A model generated the notes under the pieces. The model had not been told where the DNA came from. It searched no databases and worked only from the letters and a program-made list of their open reading frames with translations. From Pseudomonadota bacterium (GTDB taxonomy: Bacteria > Chloroflexota > UBA6077 > JAJPHF01), in assembly GCA_021325365.1 (NCBI GenBank), contig JAJPHF010000188.1:1-64000 (forward strand): 64,000 bases of DNA, read 5' to 3'. Made by a program: the position numbers and the translations under genes. The number at the start of each line of letters is the position of its first letter. Positions within the stretch are counted from its first letter, which is position 1. Below are positions 50,788-59,878 of the stretch, in pieces.

Positions 50788-51414
50788 ATGCCTGACTTTC
50801 CGCTAGTCCTCGGCCGATCCGCGCTGCTCGTCAACGACTTCATGCAGTGGATGATCGAGCCGTCCTCGCCCACCTACACGCCCGCGGGCCCCGCCGCCAT
50901 CGAGCGCCTGATGCCGCTGCTCACGTTCTGCCGCGAGCAGGACGTCCCGACCGTGTTCGGCGTGCTGCCCGCCGGCGTCAACCGCCTCGCGACCCCTGAC
51001 GGGCGCCCGCTGGGCGCCGCGCTCTACCGCGTCGCCAACACGCTCGGCCAGCACCCGAACGACTTCGTATTCGTGAAGCCGATGCTCCCCTCGGGCGATC
51101 TCCCCGTCTCGGGCATGTGGCAGAACACGCCACTCGAGGCGTACCTGCGGGAGCGCGGCCGCGATACGGTGCTGGTCGCAGGCGCCACGACGCAGTGGGG
51201 CACCGATACGACGGTGCGCGAGGGCGCGAACCGCGGCTACCAGGTGGTGGCGCTACGCGACTGCTGCGTCACCCGACCCATGGCAGACCGCGGCTGGGGC
51301 GCCTTCGAGCCCGAGGCGATCGAATCCGTCTTCTTCACCGCCTGGACCTACTGGTTCGCCCGCGTCGTCACCGCCGCGGAGGCCCTCGCCGAGCTGCGCG
51401 GTCAGGTAGCTTAG
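50788..51414 (+). CDS. Isochorismatase-like protein lacking the catalytic cysteine
   Basis: A 208-residue protein of the cysteine hydrolase fold. Asp17 (LLVNDFMQ) and Lys97 (FVFVKPML) are in place, but the nucleophile position in the GATTQWGTDTTVREGA loop is Gly138 where active members have Cys (TTNVCVEST). It may be inactive, bind a ligand or use another chemistry. AGGAGGAG precedes the ATG. Its last 4 bases overlap the end of the convergent SBP gene. Confidence 0.8.
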   Translation: MPDFPLVLGRSALLVNDFMQWMIEPSSPTYTPAGPAAIERLMPLLTFCREQDVPTVFGVLPAGVNRLATPDGRPLGAALYRVANTLGQHPNDFVFVKPMLPSGDLPVSGMWQNTPLEAYLRERGRDTVLVAGATTQWGTDTTVREGANRGYQVVALRDCCVTRPMADRGWGAFEPEAIESVFFTAWTYWFARVVTAAEALAELRGQVA

Positions 51415-52613
51415 CGGTACGGCCCGAGCTGTGCCACGGCGTAGTCGCAGAACCGGTGGTCCACCAGCACGTCGAGCGGCACGAGCTGCGCGATGCTGCC
51501 CCAGGCGAGCAACTGCCGCTGGTCGGCGTCGATGGAGTCGAGGTTCAAGTAGCCATCCGGGTTCACCGGGATCCAGCGCACGCGGGTGACGACCTCCAGC
51601 GGCAGCCGCGTGTACTCGGCCAGGATCGCGGCCGTGGCGTCCGCCGGCTGGCCCCCGCGCGTCCAGTCGTTCAGGTCGCGAATTCCCCGCAAGAGCGCGA
51701 CCGTCCAGCGCCGCGCCACGTCTGGGCGCTCCGCTACCAACTGCTCGCTGAACACAAGCCCCCCCGACTGTTGGCCGGGGTAGTAGTCGGCCAGGTTCTG
51801 CCAGAGAGCCAGCGCGACGCGCTGCGAGGCCAGCGTGAAGAACGGCTCGATGATGACCGCGCCGTCTACGGCCCGATTTGCGAGCGCCTCGGTCATGCTC
51901 GCGAACGGCAGCACCTGCCAGTCCACGTCGTCAATGCCTAGCCCGGCGGCAGCGAGCATCTTCACGACCGGGAAGGTCAAGCCGCCTTGCTTCATCGGCG
52001 TGGGCGTGGCGACGGCGCGGCCCTGGATCGCTGCCAGGGGCAGCGTGCCGTCCGCCGGCAGCACGTCCTGCCGCAGCGCCACGAGCGCGCTCGGCACACC
52101 CCGCTCCAGGTGGCCGTTGTCGACGACCCACCGCTGCTGCACGCCGCGGCTCACCGCGTTGTATAGCCCCGCCTGGCTGCTGCTCGTGCCGACGTCGAGC
52201 TGTCCCGAGGCGAGGAGCGGCGTCTGCTCGGCCCCCGAGGCGAACACCTGGTGCTGGTTGTCGATGCCTAGGTCGCGGAAGTACCCGCGCGCCTGCGCGA
52301 TCGCCGCGCCCGGGACGATACTGGTCAGGTCGCCCTGGCGCACGACGTCCAGCGAACGCGTTGCAGTCGGCGCGGCCAAGGGGGTTGCGGGCGCGGCGGC
52401 CGGCGCAGCCGGGGCGGCGGGCAGGGGCGAGCCGGCCGGGGCACAAGCCGCCAGGGGCGCCAGTGCCGCTGCGCGCAGCACCGCGCGCCGCGTCCACCGC
52501 CGCGGGCCCTGGCACGAGGCTGCCGCCTGGTTGGCCGGCCCGCCCGCTCGCGCTGGTCCCGTCCGAGATGCAACCGCGGAGTGGCGCGCGTACAGCAAGG
52601 CGCCTCCGTCCAT
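51411..52613 (-). CDS. NMT1/THI5-like ABC substrate-binding lipoprotein
   Basis: A 400-residue protein. An N-terminal stretch of about 40 residues is followed by a twin-arginine-like, lipobox-bearing signal (RRWTRRAVLRAAALAPLAAC) and an Ala/Pro linker. The binding domain begins LDVVRQGDLTSIVPGAAIAQ and has LLASGQLDVGTSSSQAG. The ATG at 52613 is consistent with the promoter at 52684-52712; a start closer to the signal peptide is possible. Ligand unknown and no permease nearby. Confidence 0.84.
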   Translation of the reverse strand: MDGGALLYARHSAVASRTGPARAGGPANQAAASCQGPRRWTRRAVLRAAALAPLAACAPAGSPLPAAPAAPAAAPATPLAAPTATRSLDVVRQGDLTSIVPGAAIAQARGYFRDLGIDNQHQVFASGAEQTPLLASGQLDVGTSSSQAGLYNAVSRGVQQRWVVDNGHLERGVPSALVALRQDVLPADGTLPLAAIQGRAVATPTPMKQGGLTFPVVKMLAAAGLGIDDVDWQVLPFASMTEALANRAVDGAVIIEPFFTLASQRVALALWQNLADYYPGQQSGGLVFSEQLVAERPDVARRWTVALLRGIRDLNDWTRGGQPADATAAILAEYTRLPLEVVTRVRWIPVNPDGYLNLDSIDADQRQLLAWGSIAQLVPLDVLVDHRFCDYAVAQLGPYR

Positions 52614-52683
52614 TTCCTGAGCCTCAGCGCGCGGCAAATGGGCCGGCCGCCCGCCTCGCCCGCTCGCTCTCTGTCGGCGCTGC

Positions 52684-52712
52684 ATCATAACTGACCTGCA
52701 CAACTCTGACCA
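52684..52712 (-). promoter_or_regulatory. Promoter of the SBP gene at 51411-52613
   Basis: On the minus strand TGGTCA (52712-52707), 17 bp, TATGAT (52689-52684), about 70 nt ahead of the start codon. Confidence 0.5.
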
Positions 52713-52899
52713 GATACCCCGTCGCTTGCAGTACCCCGCTTTGTGGTCGACGACACTCGCGGCATGACGATCGGCCCAAGGGGCGATAGTTGGCCTCGGC
52801 CCCGGCGCGGGGCGCTGGGCCTCGGTCGCCGCTGACAGGCAGCCACTATATGCCCCGGCCTACAAATCGGGTACCGCAAGCCCCCCGCCGTTGATGCGC

Positions 52900-52928
52900 T
52901 CGACAAGCTACCGTCGTGCTGCTAGGAT
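52900..52928 (+). promoter_or_regulatory. Promoter of the M24 gene at 53022
   Basis: TCGACA (52900-52905), 17 bp, TAGGAT (52923-52928), about 93 nt upstream of the start. Confidence 0.5.
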
Positions 52929-53021
52929 GGGCACGCGCCGCCAGCGCAGAGATGCGCGCCGGAGCAGTACTGGCTCGGCGCCCGATCCCGCGTCAGCGAC
53001 GGCTCGCGCAAGGAGGGAACG

Positions 53022-54293
53022 ATGGCCTTGACAGCACCGGGAGCAGCCACGGGTGAGTCCGCCACGCGCGCCGAGCGCGACTGGCGCTGGGGCCGCGTGC
53101 GCGAGCTCATGGACGCGCGCGGGCTGGACGGCCTGCTGGTGTTCGGCTCGCGCGACCGCCCGTTCGCGGACCACTACCTGACGAACGAGCGCTGCGGCCT
53201 CACTGTGGTGTTCCCGCGCGAGGGCGAGATCGCGGCCGTGGGCGGCATGGGGCCGATCACGAACTACGCGGGCAGCTACCTCGTGAGCGCCGAGCGCGGC
53301 GAGGACACCTGGCTCGCCGACATTCGCTTCGGCCCGGGCGTGCCTACCGTCGTGCAGGTGCTCAAGGATCGCGGGCTCCTGGGCAAGAAGCTGGGAATCG
53401 TCGGCACCGGCTACGCCGGCGTGCTCCAGCCCGGCGGCTGGGTCGGCTACGGCATGTGGACGGCGTTGCAGAAGGCGCTGGAGGGCACGGAGCTAGTCGA
53501 CGTGACCTGGGACTATCTCGTGCTCATGCTGGAGAAGAGCGCCTGGGACGTGGCGCACGTGCGCCGCGCGGCCGCGGCGGGCGAAGAAGCGTGTAGGGCG
53601 ATGGTCGCGGCCTGCCGGCCCGGCGCCAGCGAGGCCGACGTGTTCGCCGAGGGCATGTACGCGCTGCACAAACGCGGCATCCGCGCCACCTGGATGATCC
53701 TGCAGAGCGGCCACGACAACATCGGCTGGACCGAGGCCGTCTGGCAGACGCGCGACCAGGAGCCGCGGCGGCTGGCGGCCGGCGACATCCTGGAGGCCGA
53801 GCTGTTCCCCCACTACGCCACCCAGGAGGCGCAGCTCCAGCTCTGCGTCGCCATCGGCGACCTCTCGCCCGAGCACGAGCGGTGCGCCCAGGTCGCCCGG
53901 CAGGCGTACGAGGTCGGGCTCGCGGCGCTTCGGCCCGGCATCACGTTCGCCGACCTCTGCGCGGTGATGGAGCAGCCGGTGCGCGAGCTGGGCGGCTGGC
54001 ACCTCACGCCGATGGTCCACTCGCTCAACCCGCTGATCTGCGTCAGCTCGTTTGGGCGCGGCATCGGCGAGCACGTGCCGGCGTTCGCGCGCCGCTTCCC
54101 CGGCCTGGACGGTCGCGAGATGACGGGCCGCGACGTGGTGATTCGGCCGGGCATGACGTTCGCCTTCGAGCCGAACGCTCACCTTGGCCGCACGCGCATC
54201 AACGTGGGCGGCACCGTCGTCGTGACCGAGACCGGCTGCGAGGAGCTGAACGCGTACTCGAACCGGCTGATCCGCGTGGCCGCGAGCAGCTAA
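53022..54293 (+). CDS. M24-fold (creatinase/Xaa-Pro peptidase-like) protein
   Basis: A 423-residue protein with an N-terminal creatinase domain (to about 165) and a pita-bread domain. The final ligand region FAFEPNAHLGRTRINVGGT and ETGCEEL keeps both glutamates and a His lies in MVHSLNP. The first acidic ligand region reads EAELFPHYATQEAQL where peptidases have DxG...D, so the metal site is changed. A C-N hydrolase without peptidase activity is plausible. AAGGAGGGAA precedes the ATG. Only distantly similar to the M24 protein at 30619. Confidence 0.83.
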   Translation: MALTAPGAATGESATRAERDWRWGRVRELMDARGLDGLLVFGSRDRPFADHYLTNERCGLTVVFPREGEIAAVGGMGPITNYAGSYLVSAERGEDTWLADIRFGPGVPTVVQVLKDRGLLGKKLGIVGTGYAGVLQPGGWVGYGMWTALQKALEGTELVDVTWDYLVLMLEKSAWDVAHVRRAAAAGEEACRAMVAACRPGASEADVFAEGMYALHKRGIRATWMILQSGHDNIGWTEAVWQTRDQEPRRLAAGDILEAELFPHYATQEAQLQLCVAIGDLSPEHERCAQVARQAYEVGLAALRPGITFADLCAVMEQPVRELGGWHLTPMVHSLNPLICVSSFGRGIGEHVPAFARRFPGLDGREMTGRDVVIRPGMTFAFEPNAHLGRTRINVGGTVVVTETGCEELNAYSNRLIRVAASS

Positions 54294-54382
54294 GGGCGAA
54301 CGCCACCGGACCGTAGCGCGGGGGCTCGTCTCCCGCCCGATCGGCGATGCCTGAGCGCATTCGCTCGCGCACCGCCCTCGCG

Positions 54383-54418
54383 CGTAGAGGAAAGCCGAAT
54401 CGTAGAGGAAAGCCGAAT
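54383..54418 (+). repeat. Tandem 18 bp duplication containing a ribosome binding site
   Basis: CGTAGAGGAAAGCCGAAT occurs twice without a gap (54383-54400, 54401-54418), ending at the base before the ATG at 54419. Each copy carries an AGAGGAA Shine-Dalgarno sequence. Confidence 0.85.
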
Positions 54419-55480
54419 ATGGAAGGTAACGCGCACCGGGCCTGGAGGGCGTCGACGAGCCACCGGCCGATCGTCTGCGGGTATCGCATCCTGAGCGCGC
54501 TCGTCGCGCTGGCCGTGCTCCTGGCGGGGCTGGGCGCCCTGCCCGGTTATGGCGCGGCCGCGCCGGCCCCGCAGGGGCGCAGCCTGCCGCTCCTGGGCTT
54601 CCTGTCGGAGGGCAACCCCGGCCCCAACCCGCTGAACGATGCCTTCTGGGACGGCATGCACGCGCTCGGCTGGCAAGAGGGCGAGACGATCGCCGTGGAG
54701 ACCCGCTACGCCGCGCAGAGCTATGAGCGGCTGCACGAGGCGGCGGAACAGCTCGTCGCGCTCCAGCCCGACGTGATCTTCGGCTCGCGCTCGCACGAGG
54801 CCGAGGGGCCGCTGGTGCTGACCGACACGATCCCCATCGTGACGGCCGGGAGCAGCGACCCCGTCGGCCTGCGGCTCGTGCGCAGCCTGGAGCGGCCGGG
54901 CGGCAACGTCACGGGGCTGTACCTGCTCGCGCCGGAGGGGGCGCAGCGGCGCCTGGAGCTGCTGCAGCAGCTGCTGCCCAACATGACCCGCTTCGCGCTC
55001 ATCTGGGACGTGCTCGACCAGGAGCGGCCGCTGGAGTACCGGCAGCTCCGTGATGCGGCCGACGCCCTGGGCCTGGACCTGCTGTCGCAGGAAGTGCGCG
55101 GGCCGCAGGACCTGGAGCGCGCCTTCCAGGGCGCCGCCGACGCGCGCGCGGACGCTATCGTCCTGCTCGGCGGGCTGTCGATCACGCTGAACCGGCCGCG
55201 CGTCTCCGCGCTGGTGGCGCAGACCGGGCTACCGGTGCTGGCTCCGGACGCGCGCTACGTGCAGGATGGCGCGCTGCTGACCTACACGCCGAACCAGCCG
55301 GATCAGTGGCGGCGGGCCGCGGGCTACGCCGACCGCATTCTGAAGGGCGCGAACCCGGCCGAGCTGCCGATGGCGGGCCCGGAGAAGTACGACCTCGTCG
55401 TGAACCTGCGGACGGCGCAGGCGCTAGGCGTCACCATTCCGCCCGAGGTGCTGGCGCAGGCGACGGAGGTAATCCGATGA
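54419..55480 (+). CDS. ABC_sub_bind family (TrpX-like) substrate-binding protein
   Basis: A 353-residue exported protein with a hydrophobic signal (about 25-50, ILSALVALAVLLAGLGALPG) and a type 1 binding fold. The start of the mature part is LPLLGFLSEGNPGPNPLNDA, then ALQPDVIFGSRSHEA, PIVTAGSSDPVGLRLVRSLE and RPGGNVTGLY, characteristic of the ABC_sub_bind family. An upstream in-frame ATG at 54347 would read through the duplicated ribosome binding site, so 54419 is preferred. The stop overlaps the next SBP gene (ATGA). Two binding proteins of different families in one operon without a permease is unusual. Confidence 0.86.
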   Translation: MEGNAHRAWRASTSHRPIVCGYRILSALVALAVLLAGLGALPGYGAAAPAPQGRSLPLLGFLSEGNPGPNPLNDAFWDGMHALGWQEGETIAVETRYAAQSYERLHEAAEQLVALQPDVIFGSRSHEAEGPLVLTDTIPIVTAGSSDPVGLRLVRSLERPGGNVTGLYLLAPEGAQRRLELLQQLLPNMTRFALIWDVLDQERPLEYRQLRDAADALGLDLLSQEVRGPQDLERAFQGAADARADAIVLLGGLSITLNRPRVSALVAQTGLPVLAPDARYVQDGALLTYTPNQPDQWRRAAGYADRILKGANPAELPMAGPEKYDLVVNLRTAQALGVTIPPEVLAQATEVIR

Positions 55481-56646
55481 CCGGGCACGGGCGCCCGCGG
55501 CGATCGGCGCCCATCCGGCTGCTGCTCGTCGCGCTGGCGCTGGCGGCCTGCCAGGCGCCCACGGCCGGGGCCCCGGCGCCCGCCCGGGCAGAGCCCCCGG
55601 CGCCGGCCACCGCGCCCACAGCCGGCGCCCCGGCCGTCAGTGCCGCGACCGGGACGCCATCGGCGCCCGCGTGGATCACCGCGCGCCTGCCCGAGAAGAC
55701 GCACGTGATTTACGGCGGGCCGTCCGGGGCGCTCTGGGCCGTCGGCATCGCGCTGGAGCGCGGCTACTTCGCCGACGTGAACCTCGACCTGGACATCGAA
55801 GAAGTTACCAACTCGGCCCAGATCGCGCCGAGCCTGACGACTGGCCAGATCGACGTGGGCCACAGCGCGGCCTCGCCGGCCGTGTTCAACGCCCTGCTGC
55901 GTAGGCTGCCGATCAAGGCCATTCTCGATATTAGCCACTACTCCCCGACCGGCAAGAGCCACCTGATCGTCGTACGGCAGGACCTCTACGACAGCGGCGA
56001 GCTGAATCGGCTGGAGCAGCTCAAGGGGCGGCGGGTCGCGGCGAACGGCGGCCTCGGCGCCACGAGCATCGACGTGGACCGGGCGCTCAAGCCGCTGGGG
56101 CTCAGCATCGACGACGTGGACCAGGTGGCGATTCCCTTCCCCGAGCAGCCGACGGCGCTCGCCAACCGCTCGGTGGACGGCGCGATCACCGTCGAGCCCT
56201 ACGGCTCGCGGGCGGTCGAGGTAGGGCCGGGCCGCGTGCTGCGCTACCTGAACGAGGACTACCCCAACCACCAGGTGAGTTTCGCGCTGATCAGCAACCG
56301 CCTCATGGAGCATCCCGAGATCGCGCGCGCGTTCGCCGTCGGCTTCCTGCGGGGCGTCCGCGACTACGAGCGCGCGCGGCAGTACGGCGAGGACGTGGAC
56401 GGGGTCATCGCGGACATCGTCAAGCACAACCGCGTGCCGCCCGAGCTGCTGCAGGCGCTGTTCCGCAACGGCGCGAACACCGCGATGGACCCGGACGGCA
56501 AGCTGAACGTCGCCAGCCTGGACTACGACCTGAACTGGTACCGCGACCACGGCGCGATCCAGGGCGAGCTGACCACCGCGGACTTCGTCGACGCACAGTA
56601 CGCCGCGTACGCCGCGCGCCTGCTCGGGCCGTTCGGCAAGAACTAG
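55477..56646 (+). CDS. NMT1/THI5-like ABC substrate-binding lipoprotein
   Basis: A 389-residue lipoprotein with lipobox LAAC, an Ala/Pro linker to about 65 and a binding domain (THVIYGGPSGALWAVGIALE, IAPSLTTGQIDVGHSAASPA). Its closest relative in the window is the protein at 15000-16139. The start overlaps the stop of the preceding gene by 4 nt. The AfuA-like gene follows after 59 nt, giving three binding proteins in a row. Confidence 0.87.
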   Translation: MTGHGRPRRSAPIRLLLVALALAACQAPTAGAPAPARAEPPAPATAPTAGAPAVSAATGTPSAPAWITARLPEKTHVIYGGPSGALWAVGIALERGYFADVNLDLDIEEVTNSAQIAPSLTTGQIDVGHSAASPAVFNALLRRLPIKAILDISHYSPTGKSHLIVVRQDLYDSGELNRLEQLKGRRVAANGGLGATSIDVDRALKPLGLSIDDVDQVAIPFPEQPTALANRSVDGAITVEPYGSRAVEVGPGRVLRYLNEDYPNHQVSFALISNRLMEHPEIARAFAVGFLRGVRDYERARQYGEDVDGVIADIVKHNRVPPELLQALFRNGANTAMDPDGKLNVASLDYDLNWYRDHGAIQGELTTADFVDAQYAAYAARLLGPFGKN

Positions 56647-56705
56647 CCTGCGCTCGCCGGCCGGGCTGCAAGCGGCCCGGCCGGACGCTCCACCTGGAGC
56701 TCGAG

Positions 56706-57851
56706 ATGGCTCGCTACACGACCTGCCGCCGCCTGGCGGCCGCGCTCGCCGCCGTCATGCTTGGTGCCTGCGCCGCGCCTGGCTCCGCGCCCTCCGGGCA
56801 GCCGGCGGGCGGAGCGGCGCCCGCGCCAGCGGCCGGCACGCCGGCGCAAGCGGCCGCTCCCGAGCTGCAAGCGCTCACCCAGGCCGCGCGCCAGGAGGGC
56901 CAGCTCACGCTCGTCATGAGTGGGCTCGACCAGCAGGACGAGCTGCAGCGGCTCACCGACGGCTACAACCGCGCCTACGGGCTCGACGCGAAGGTGCAGT
57001 TCACGCCGAACCCGAACATGCCCGAGATCGCGAACAAGCTCGTGCAGGAGTACCACGCGGGCCGGCCGGCGTCCACGGATCTCTTCATCGGCACCGAGTC
57101 CCACGTGATGCAGCTCATGCGGGCGGATGCGCTGCTGCCGGTGGACTGGCAGAGCTGGGCGCCGAACGTCCAGAACCCGAGCCTGATCGCCCCGCGGGGC
57201 GTCGCGGTCGAGCTGGTCACGCGCACGCCCGGCATGACGTACAACACCAGCCGCCTGCGCGGCGCCGACGTGCCCACCAGCCTGCAAGAGCTGCTGAAGC
57301 CACAGTACAAGGGCCGCGTCGCCTCGACGCCGTACGCCGGCGCGTTCACCAATCTCGCCGCGCCCGAGCTGTGGGGCGAGGCCCGGACGCTGGAGTTCGT
57401 GCGGCAGTTCTCGGCACAGCTTGGCGGCATCATGGGCTGCGGCGAGGGCGAGCGCGTGGCCTACGGCGAGTTCGACGTCTTCGCCATCGACTGCGGCACC
57501 GAGTCGTTGCGCCTCCAGGCGCAAGGCGCGTCGGTCGACCACGCGATTCTCTCCGACGTAGCGATCCTGGTGTACTGGTTCGTCGCGGTGCCCGCCAACG
57601 CGCCGCACCCCAACAGCGCGAAGCTGTTCGTCAACTACCTGCTCGGCCGCGAAGCGCAGGACCTCATCTATCAGTACGAGTTCTTCGACCACCACCTGGT
57701 CCCCGGCTCGAAGACCGCCCCGGCCGTCGAGCAGCTCCAGGCCCGCGGCGTCCAGTTCACGGAGATCGACGTCGAGTGGTCGCAGCGCCACGAGGAGCAG
57801 GTCGTGCGCCTGCGCAACGAGATCCAGAACATTCTGCAGCAGCGGCGCTAG
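56706..57851 (+). CDS. AfuA/FbpA-like extracellular solute-binding lipoprotein
   Basis: A 381-residue lipoprotein (lipobox LGAC). The mature part has LQALTQAARQEGQLTLVMSG, YNRAYGLDAKVQFTPNPNMP and LQELLKPQYKGRVASTPYAG, which makes it the third paralogue of the set at 33140 and 47236. In contrast to those it is not next to a Rieske gene but follows two other binding proteins. GGAG lies upstream. It is terminated at the inverted repeat 57885-57943. Confidence 0.87.
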   Translation: MARYTTCRRLAAALAAVMLGACAAPGSAPSGQPAGGAAPAPAAGTPAQAAAPELQALTQAARQEGQLTLVMSGLDQQDELQRLTDGYNRAYGLDAKVQFTPNPNMPEIANKLVQEYHAGRPASTDLFIGTESHVMQLMRADALLPVDWQSWAPNVQNPSLIAPRGVAVELVTRTPGMTYNTSRLRGADVPTSLQELLKPQYKGRVASTPYAGAFTNLAAPELWGEARTLEFVRQFSAQLGGIMGCGEGERVAYGEFDVFAIDCGTESLRLQAQGASVDHAILSDVAILVYWFVAVPANAPHPNSAKLFVNYLLGREAQDLIYQYEFFDHHLVPGSKTAPAVEQLQARGVQFTEIDVEWSQRHEEQVVRLRNEIQNILQQRR

Positions 57852-57884
57852 TACGCTGTCACGCGTGATGTGATGGCATCCCAA

Positions 57885-57943
57885 CGCCGCCGTGAACGGC
57901 GGGCCAGATCGGATGGCTAGGTGGCCCGCCGTTCACGGCGGCG
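57885..57943. terminator. Perfect 22 bp inverted repeat between convergent genes
   Basis: Arms 57885-57906 and 57922-57943 are exact reverse complements with a 15 nt loop. An outer pair CTGTCAC (57856-57862) and GTGACAG (57966-57972) flanks it. It lies between the genes ending at 57851 and 57977. Confidence 0.7.
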
Positions 57944-57976
57944 CGGGCGACATCTCAGATGAGGTGTGACAGACTA

Positions 57977-59113
57977 CTAGCGCTGATACGGGCCGAATCG
58001 CTGCACCGCGGCGTCCGCGAAGCTCGTGTCCACGATGCGGTCCACGTCGACCGGCGTCTGCACGAACCCCTGCCGCACGAACCAGTCCTGGTTGTCCTTC
58101 AGGCTCGCCACGTCGACCCGCCCGTCCGGGTCGATGGCCGCGGGGTACACCTTCGCCATGATGGCGGGGTCGATGCCGACGTTGCGGGCGATTGTGGCGA
58201 GCACCGCCTCGCGGTCGCGGTTCTTGAGGAAGGCGTCGTTGTAGTCGCGCGTGCCGCGCAGATACGCATCCACGAAGCGCTGCGCGGCCTCGCGCTGGGC
58301 ATCGATGAACGCGGGCGAGTAGAGCAGCACGCCGCCCGGGATGCTCGCCGCGATCTCGTCCGAGCGCTTCCAGCGCACGAGCACGCCCTGCTCCTCGCCC
58401 ACGGTCGCGTAGGGCTCGAACAGCGCCGCAGCGTCGATCGCGTGGTTGGCGAAGGCCGACAGCATGTCGGGCGGCGACAGGATGGGCATTTCGATATCCG
58501 CGAGCGTCAGGCCCCCGCGCGCAAGCGCCAGGTCAATGCCGCGGTGCAGCCCGTTGCCCTGTCCGGTGTTCGCGATCCGCAGGCCGCGCAGGTCTGCCCA
58601 GTCGCGCACCGCGCCGCTGTCGACGAGGTCCTTGCGCACGGCGAGGACGTAGTGTGGGAAACCCGGCAGCGTGCCGCCGACCTCCAGGACGATGCGCACG
58701 TCGGCGCCGCGCGCGACGGCGTTGTAGAGCGCGGCGGCCGCGGCGCCGGACGCCACCTCGAGCCCGCCCGTGGCAAGCAGCGGGATCGCCTCGGCTGCCG
58801 CCTGGATGCGGATCGGCTCGACGTCGAGCCCCTCTTCCGCGAAATAGCCGCGCTCGACGGCGAGATACACTGGCGCGTCGGTGAGCAGGTACTGGAAGGC
58901 GAAGCGCACCTTCACGGGCGGCTGCAGTGGGGCGGGCGCGCTGGACGCAGGCGCTGCCGTGGGGGCGCTCGCCGCCGGAGCAGCCGTCTGCGGTGGGCGC
59001 GCGGCGGCCGCGGTGGGCGCGGGGGCAGGCGGCGCGGCGGCCGGGCCGGACGCGCACGCCAGTAGCAGGAGCGCGCCCCCGACGAGGGCCGCCAGGCGCC
59101 GCCCCGCGCTCAC
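57977..59113 (-). CDS. NMT1/THI5-like ABC substrate-binding lipoprotein
   Basis: A 378-residue lipoprotein with lipobox LLAC, a 45-residue Ala/Pro linker and a binding domain (VRFAFQYLLTDAPVYLAVER, AIPLLATGGLEVASGAAAAA). The GTG at 59113 overlaps the stop of the amidohydrolase gene (GTGA), which fixes the start and couples the genes. It is the last gene of the apparent operon Rieske-hydrolase-amidohydrolase-SBP. Ligand unknown. Confidence 0.87.
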   Translation of the reverse strand: MSAGRRLAALVGGALLLLACASGPAAAPPAPAPTAAAARPPQTAAPAASAPTAAPASSAPAPLQPPVKVRFAFQYLLTDAPVYLAVERGYFAEEGLDVEPIRIQAAAEAIPLLATGGLEVASGAAAAALYNAVARGADVRIVLEVGGTLPGFPHYVLAVRKDLVDSGAVRDWADLRGLRIANTGQGNGLHRGIDLALARGGLTLADIEMPILSPPDMLSAFANHAIDAAALFEPYATVGEEQGVLVRWKRSDEIAASIPGGVLLYSPAFIDAQREAAQRFVDAYLRGTRDYNDAFLKNRDREAVLATIARNVGIDPAIMAKVYPAAIDPDGRVDVASLKDNQDWFVRQGFVQTPVDVDRIVDTSFADAAVQRFGPYQR

Positions 59114-59862
59114 GAGCCCTGGCCCGGGAGCGGGAGGCGGAAGACCTTCGCCGCCGTGCCCCGCATCGTCGTGTCCAGCACGTCGTCCGACAGGCCGATG
59201 GTGCGATACTTCACCAGCTCCGTGGGGATGTTCGGCAGCAGGTCGCTGCCGAACATCACCCGCTCTGGGCCCAGCCGGCGGATGACCATCCCGATCATCG
59301 GCGGCCCGATCCACGACGTCTCCAGGTAGATGTTGTCGGCCATCTCGGCCGTCACCATCGCCTCCTGCGTGTAGATCAGCGCGCCAGCGTGGGCGAGCAC
59401 CACCGGCGTGTCCGGGTACTTCTTCGCGCCGCGGAGCGTGAGCGAGGGGAGCGCGAACGGGATGCCCGGGCCGGTGTGGACCATCACCGGCACGCCAAGC
59501 GCCGCGGCGGTGGCGAAGACCAGCTCGCCGTCGCGGTGGAGCGGGTTCACGGCGTGGCCGACCGTGTGCAGCTTCACCGCCACGAACCCCAGGTCACGCA
59601 CGCAGCGCTCGACCTCCTTGTAGTACACGTCCTGGTCGCAGTGCGGGCTGAGGCTCGCCAGCCCGAAGATGCGCCCCGGGTGCTTCGCGGCCAGGTTCGC
59701 GATGCGGTCGTGAACGGCGCGCGGGTCGGGGGCGCCCGGGAACGGCTGCACGATCGCCGCGTCGACCTGGTTGCGGTCGAGCGCGTCCATGAGCGCCTGC
59801 TCGGTCACGTCGTTGTCGAAGATGCGGCACTCGCCTAGGTGCATGTGCGCGTCGATGATCAT
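59110..59862 (-). CDS. Amidohydrolase family 2 protein
   Basis: A 250-residue TIM-barrel hydrolase or decarboxylase, small for the family. The HxH metal motif is IDAHMHLGE at residues 3-11, then FVAVKLHTVGH, VMVHTGPG, LAHAG and finally MFGSDLLPN with the catalytic Asp. All main metal positions are kept, unlike the relative at 22020. GGGGAGAGGAG precedes the ATG at 59862. It is coupled to the SBP downstream and lies 16 nt from the hydrolase gene upstream. Confidence 0.87.
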   Translation of the reverse strand: MIIDAHMHLGECRIFDNDVTEQALMDALDRNQVDAAIVQPFPGAPDPRAVHDRIANLAAKHPGRIFGLASLSPHCDQDVYYKEVERCVRDLGFVAVKLHTVGHAVNPLHRDGELVFATAAALGVPVMVHTGPGIPFALPSLTLRGAKKYPDTPVVLAHAGALIYTQEAMVTAEMADNIYLETSWIGPPMIGMVIRRLGPERVMFGSDLLPNIPTELVKYRTIGLSDDVLDTTMRGTAAKVFRLPLPGQGS

Positions 59863-59878
59863 CGCGGCTCCTCTCCCC

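Larger units (their letters stand above)
52614..53021. other. Divergent promoter region, no gene
   Basis: It holds two promoters facing outward (52684-52712 minus, 52900-52928 plus). The 190 bp between them contain no recognisable gene, hairpin or repeat. Confidence 0.5.
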
